NCBI GenBank assembly: GCA_021296165.1
Contig: JAGWAW010000016.1
Span: forward strand, 1-14,445
Source of the DNA: Nitrosopumilaceae archaeon
GTDB lineage: Archaea > Thermoproteota > Nitrososphaeria > Nitrososphaerales > Nitrosopumilaceae
Length of the DNA stretch: 14,445 bases
Reading direction: 5' to 3'
Position 1 is the first letter of the stretch. Every line of letters begins with the position of its first letter. The notes below the pieces were generated by a model that had not been told where the DNA came from, did not search any database, and saw only the letters and a program-made list of their open reading frames with translations. Positions 13,132 to 14,445 of the stretch are shown piece by piece. The translations under genes and the position numbers were made by a program.

Positions 13132-14238
13132 CTATACAATGGTGAGGTCAGGGGGCAGCTTCCCGAGCTTGCCCTTCTTGAGGAGCATCTCGGCCAAGAG
13201 CACGGCGCCCTTTGCCGAGCCCATCTTCTTGTTGTGGGAGAAGAGCATGTACTTGAGACCGTGCTCAAAGAGTTCCTCCCTCTCTACCCGGCCTATGGTA
13301 GTGGTCATCCCGTCGCCGACAGTCCTCTCCAAGCGCGGCTGGGGGCGGGTAGGATCCTCGTGGAACGCGTAGTACTTTTCGGGGGCCGACGGCAACCCCG
13401 CCGTGGATATGTGCTCGTTGTACGAGTCGTAGGTGTCTTTGGCCTTGGACGGATCCACGTCCTCGGAGGTCTCCACGAAGACCGACTCGGTATGCCCGTC
13501 TATGACCGGAACCCGGGTGCAGGTGCAGCTGACGAGGATATTCGCGTCGTGGATGCGGCCGTTATCCAGATTCCCCAGTATCTTACGGGTCTCTATGCGC
13601 ACCTTGCCCTCCTCTTTGGGGATATAGGGCAGTATGTTATCTGTTATGCCCATGGCCGTCACCCCCGTCTGACCACCGCCGGATATGGCCTGCATGGAAG
13701 TCATCAGGACCTTTTTGGCGCCATACTTGTCCAGTAGTGGCTTCAGCGTGATGACCAAACCAGTAGTGGTGCAGTTGGGCAGCGGGGCGACCCAGCCCTT
13801 CCAAGAACGCCTGCGCTTCTGCTCTTCCAGCAGTTCGGCATGGTCGTCGTTGATGCCTGGTATGAGTATGGGGACGTCCTCCTCGTACCGGTATGCCGAG
13901 CTGGTGGATATCACCGGCAGGTCTTTGGCGAAGCGGGTCTCTATCTCCCGGGCGGGTCCGGACTCAACGGCCGAGAATATCAGGTCCAAGTTCGCGGTGT
14001 CCACCTCGTCCACCCCACGAACCGTCATATCCCGGACGTACTCGGGTATGTCGCCACCCACGCTCCAAGCCACTATCTCCGTATTGGGGTCCCGGATGGC
14101 CTCGACGTACTTTTTGCCGGCAGTCCTGGACGAGGCGGCTATCTGAGTCACCTCGAACCAAGGGTGGCCCTCCAGCGACTGTATGAACTCCTGGCCCACC
14201 GAGCCGGTGGCCCCGATTATGGCGACTCTCTTCTTCAC
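13132..14238 (-). CDS. asd: Aspartate-semialdehyde dehydrogenase (archaeal type)
   Basis: NADP-dependent enzyme turning aspartyl-4-phosphate into aspartate semialdehyde, the branch point to lysine, threonine and methionine. At 368 residues it has archaeal/fungal-type length. The N-terminal Rossmann motif is VAIIGATGSVGQE (5-17). The catalytic Cys is C156 in LPNCTTTGL, and the acid/base His is H249 in TRVPVIDGHTESV (241-253), with Arg242 for substrate binding. Translation starts at GTG 14238, supported by a TATA box whose centre lies 28 nt upstream and by the typical MKKRVAIIGATG opening. It is a single gene here; lrp begins 111 bp beyond its 3' end. The malonyl-CoA/succinyl-CoA reductase of Sulfolobales belongs to the same family, so a role in the 3HP/4HB cycle is an alternative, but the sequence looks like ordinary Asd. 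Confidence 0.92.
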   Translation of the reverse strand: MKKRVAIIGATGSVGQEFIQSLEGHPWFEVTQIAASSRTAGKKYVEAIRDPNTEIVAWSVGGDIPEYVRDMTVRGVDEVDTANLDLIFSAVESGPAREIETRFAKDLPVISTSSAYRYEEDVPILIPGINDDHAELLEEQKRRRSWKGWVAPLPNCTTTGLVITLKPLLDKYGAKKVLMTSMQAISGGGQTGVTAMGITDNILPYIPKEEGKVRIETRKILGNLDNGRIHDANILVSCTCTRVPVIDGHTESVFVETSEDVDPSKAKDTYDSYNEHISTAGLPSAPEKYYAFHEDPTRPQPRLERTVGDGMTTTIGRVEREELFEHGLKYMLFSHNKKMGSAKGAVLLAEMLLKKGKLGKLPPDLTIV

Positions 14239-14262
14239 GGGGGCGTCGGCAGAGATGCGGCC

Positions 14263-14270
14263 TTAATATT
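14263..14270 (-). promoter_or_regulatory. TATA box of asd
   Basis: On the minus strand AATATTAA lies 25-32 nt upstream of the GTG start at 14238. The transcript would begin at about 14240, making the mRNA leaderless and supporting the GTG as the true start. No Shine-Dalgarno motif is present. Confidence 0.6.
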
Positions 14271-14380
14271 GTTTGCAATCAGTGGTTCGTACATCCTCAG
14301 GTCCACCTGATGATGCGCTGATCTCAAGAAAACTTCATCTGTGGTGAATTGCGATCGTCCTAGAGCGTTAAGTAGCGTGT

Positions 14381-14424
14381 TGCGCCAGTCCCACCAGATA
14401 ACCACAAATGATGGAACTGGCGCA
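14381..14424. repeat. Perfect 9-bp hairpin at the window edge
   Basis: TGCGCCAGT (14381-14389) and ACTGGCGCA (14416-14424) are exact complements around a 26-base loop, in a stretch without a clear gene. It may be an RNA element, an operator, or a terminal inverted repeat of something beyond the edge. A short frame opening at ATG 14408 runs off the end, but nothing supports it. Confidence 0.45.
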
Positions 14425-14445
14425 CGGGCAACAATGGCCGAGAAC

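Noticed and set aside
14307..14322. TGATGAT followed by CTGA, like C and D boxes of a guide RNA
   Set aside because: The boxes are only a few bases apart, leaving no guide segment, and no second C'/D' pair lies at the right distance.
1..14445. CRISPR arrays, insertion sequences, tRNA or rRNA genes, prophage genes
   Set aside because: No regularly spaced short repeats, transposase or integrase motifs, tRNA folds or rRNA segments were seen on either strand.

Overview
The window looks like a piece of a high-GC (about 60% by eye) ammonia-oxidising archaeon (Thaumarchaeota/Nitrososphaerota), perhaps a Cenarchaeum-like lineage. The evidence is a contiguous archaeal-type acetyl/propionyl-CoA carboxylase operon of the 3-hydroxypropionate/4-hydroxybutyrate (3HP/4HB) carbon-fixation cycle, heavy use of ATA (Ile) and AGG (Arg) codons within GC-rich genes, TATA boxes about 25 nt upstream of several start codons (leaderless transcription), and large secreted repeat proteins. 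The taxonomic call is an inference; no rRNA is present to settle it.

Layout. (1) Positions 1-257 hold a non-coding stretch with two hairpins and a TATA box. (2) 258-3776 (+) is a tight three-gene operon: carboxyltransferase, biotin carboxylase and biotin carrier protein, together a complete biotin-dependent acyl-CoA carboxylase. (3) 3783-4262 (-) is a BCP-like peroxiredoxin, convergent with the operon. It is divergent from (4), an HD-domain phosphohydrolase related to SAMHD1/dGTPases at 4472-5743 (+). (5) 5744-6021 is a lower-GC convergent spacer. (6) 6022-7776 (-) encodes a secreted protein made almost only of four tandem Cache-like sensor domains. It is separated by a 1,029-bp, hairpin-rich, gene-free region from (7), 8806-11490 (+), a secreted 14-repeat LVIVD beta-propeller protein. 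(8) 11609-13020 (-) is a two-gene operon of an Lrp/AsnC regulator and a heme o synthase (CtaB) overlapping by 4 nt. (9) 13132-14238 (-) is aspartate-semialdehyde dehydrogenase. (10) The right edge carries a promoter and a perfect 9-bp hairpin.

Function. Most genes are housekeeping for an aerobic autotroph: CO2 fixation (ACC/PCC), heme for terminal oxidase (CtaB with its own Lrp-type regulator), lysine/threonine/methionine precursor synthesis (Asd), peroxide defence and nucleotide turnover. The unusual part is 6.0-11.5 kb. Here two exported repeat proteins with no membrane anchor or signalling domain are transcribed away from a long shared control region that carries inverted repeats, a 12-bp palindrome and three related GATCTAA-type elements. 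This is the best candidate for an undescribed extracellular sensing or binding module, but no function can be assigned from sequence alone.
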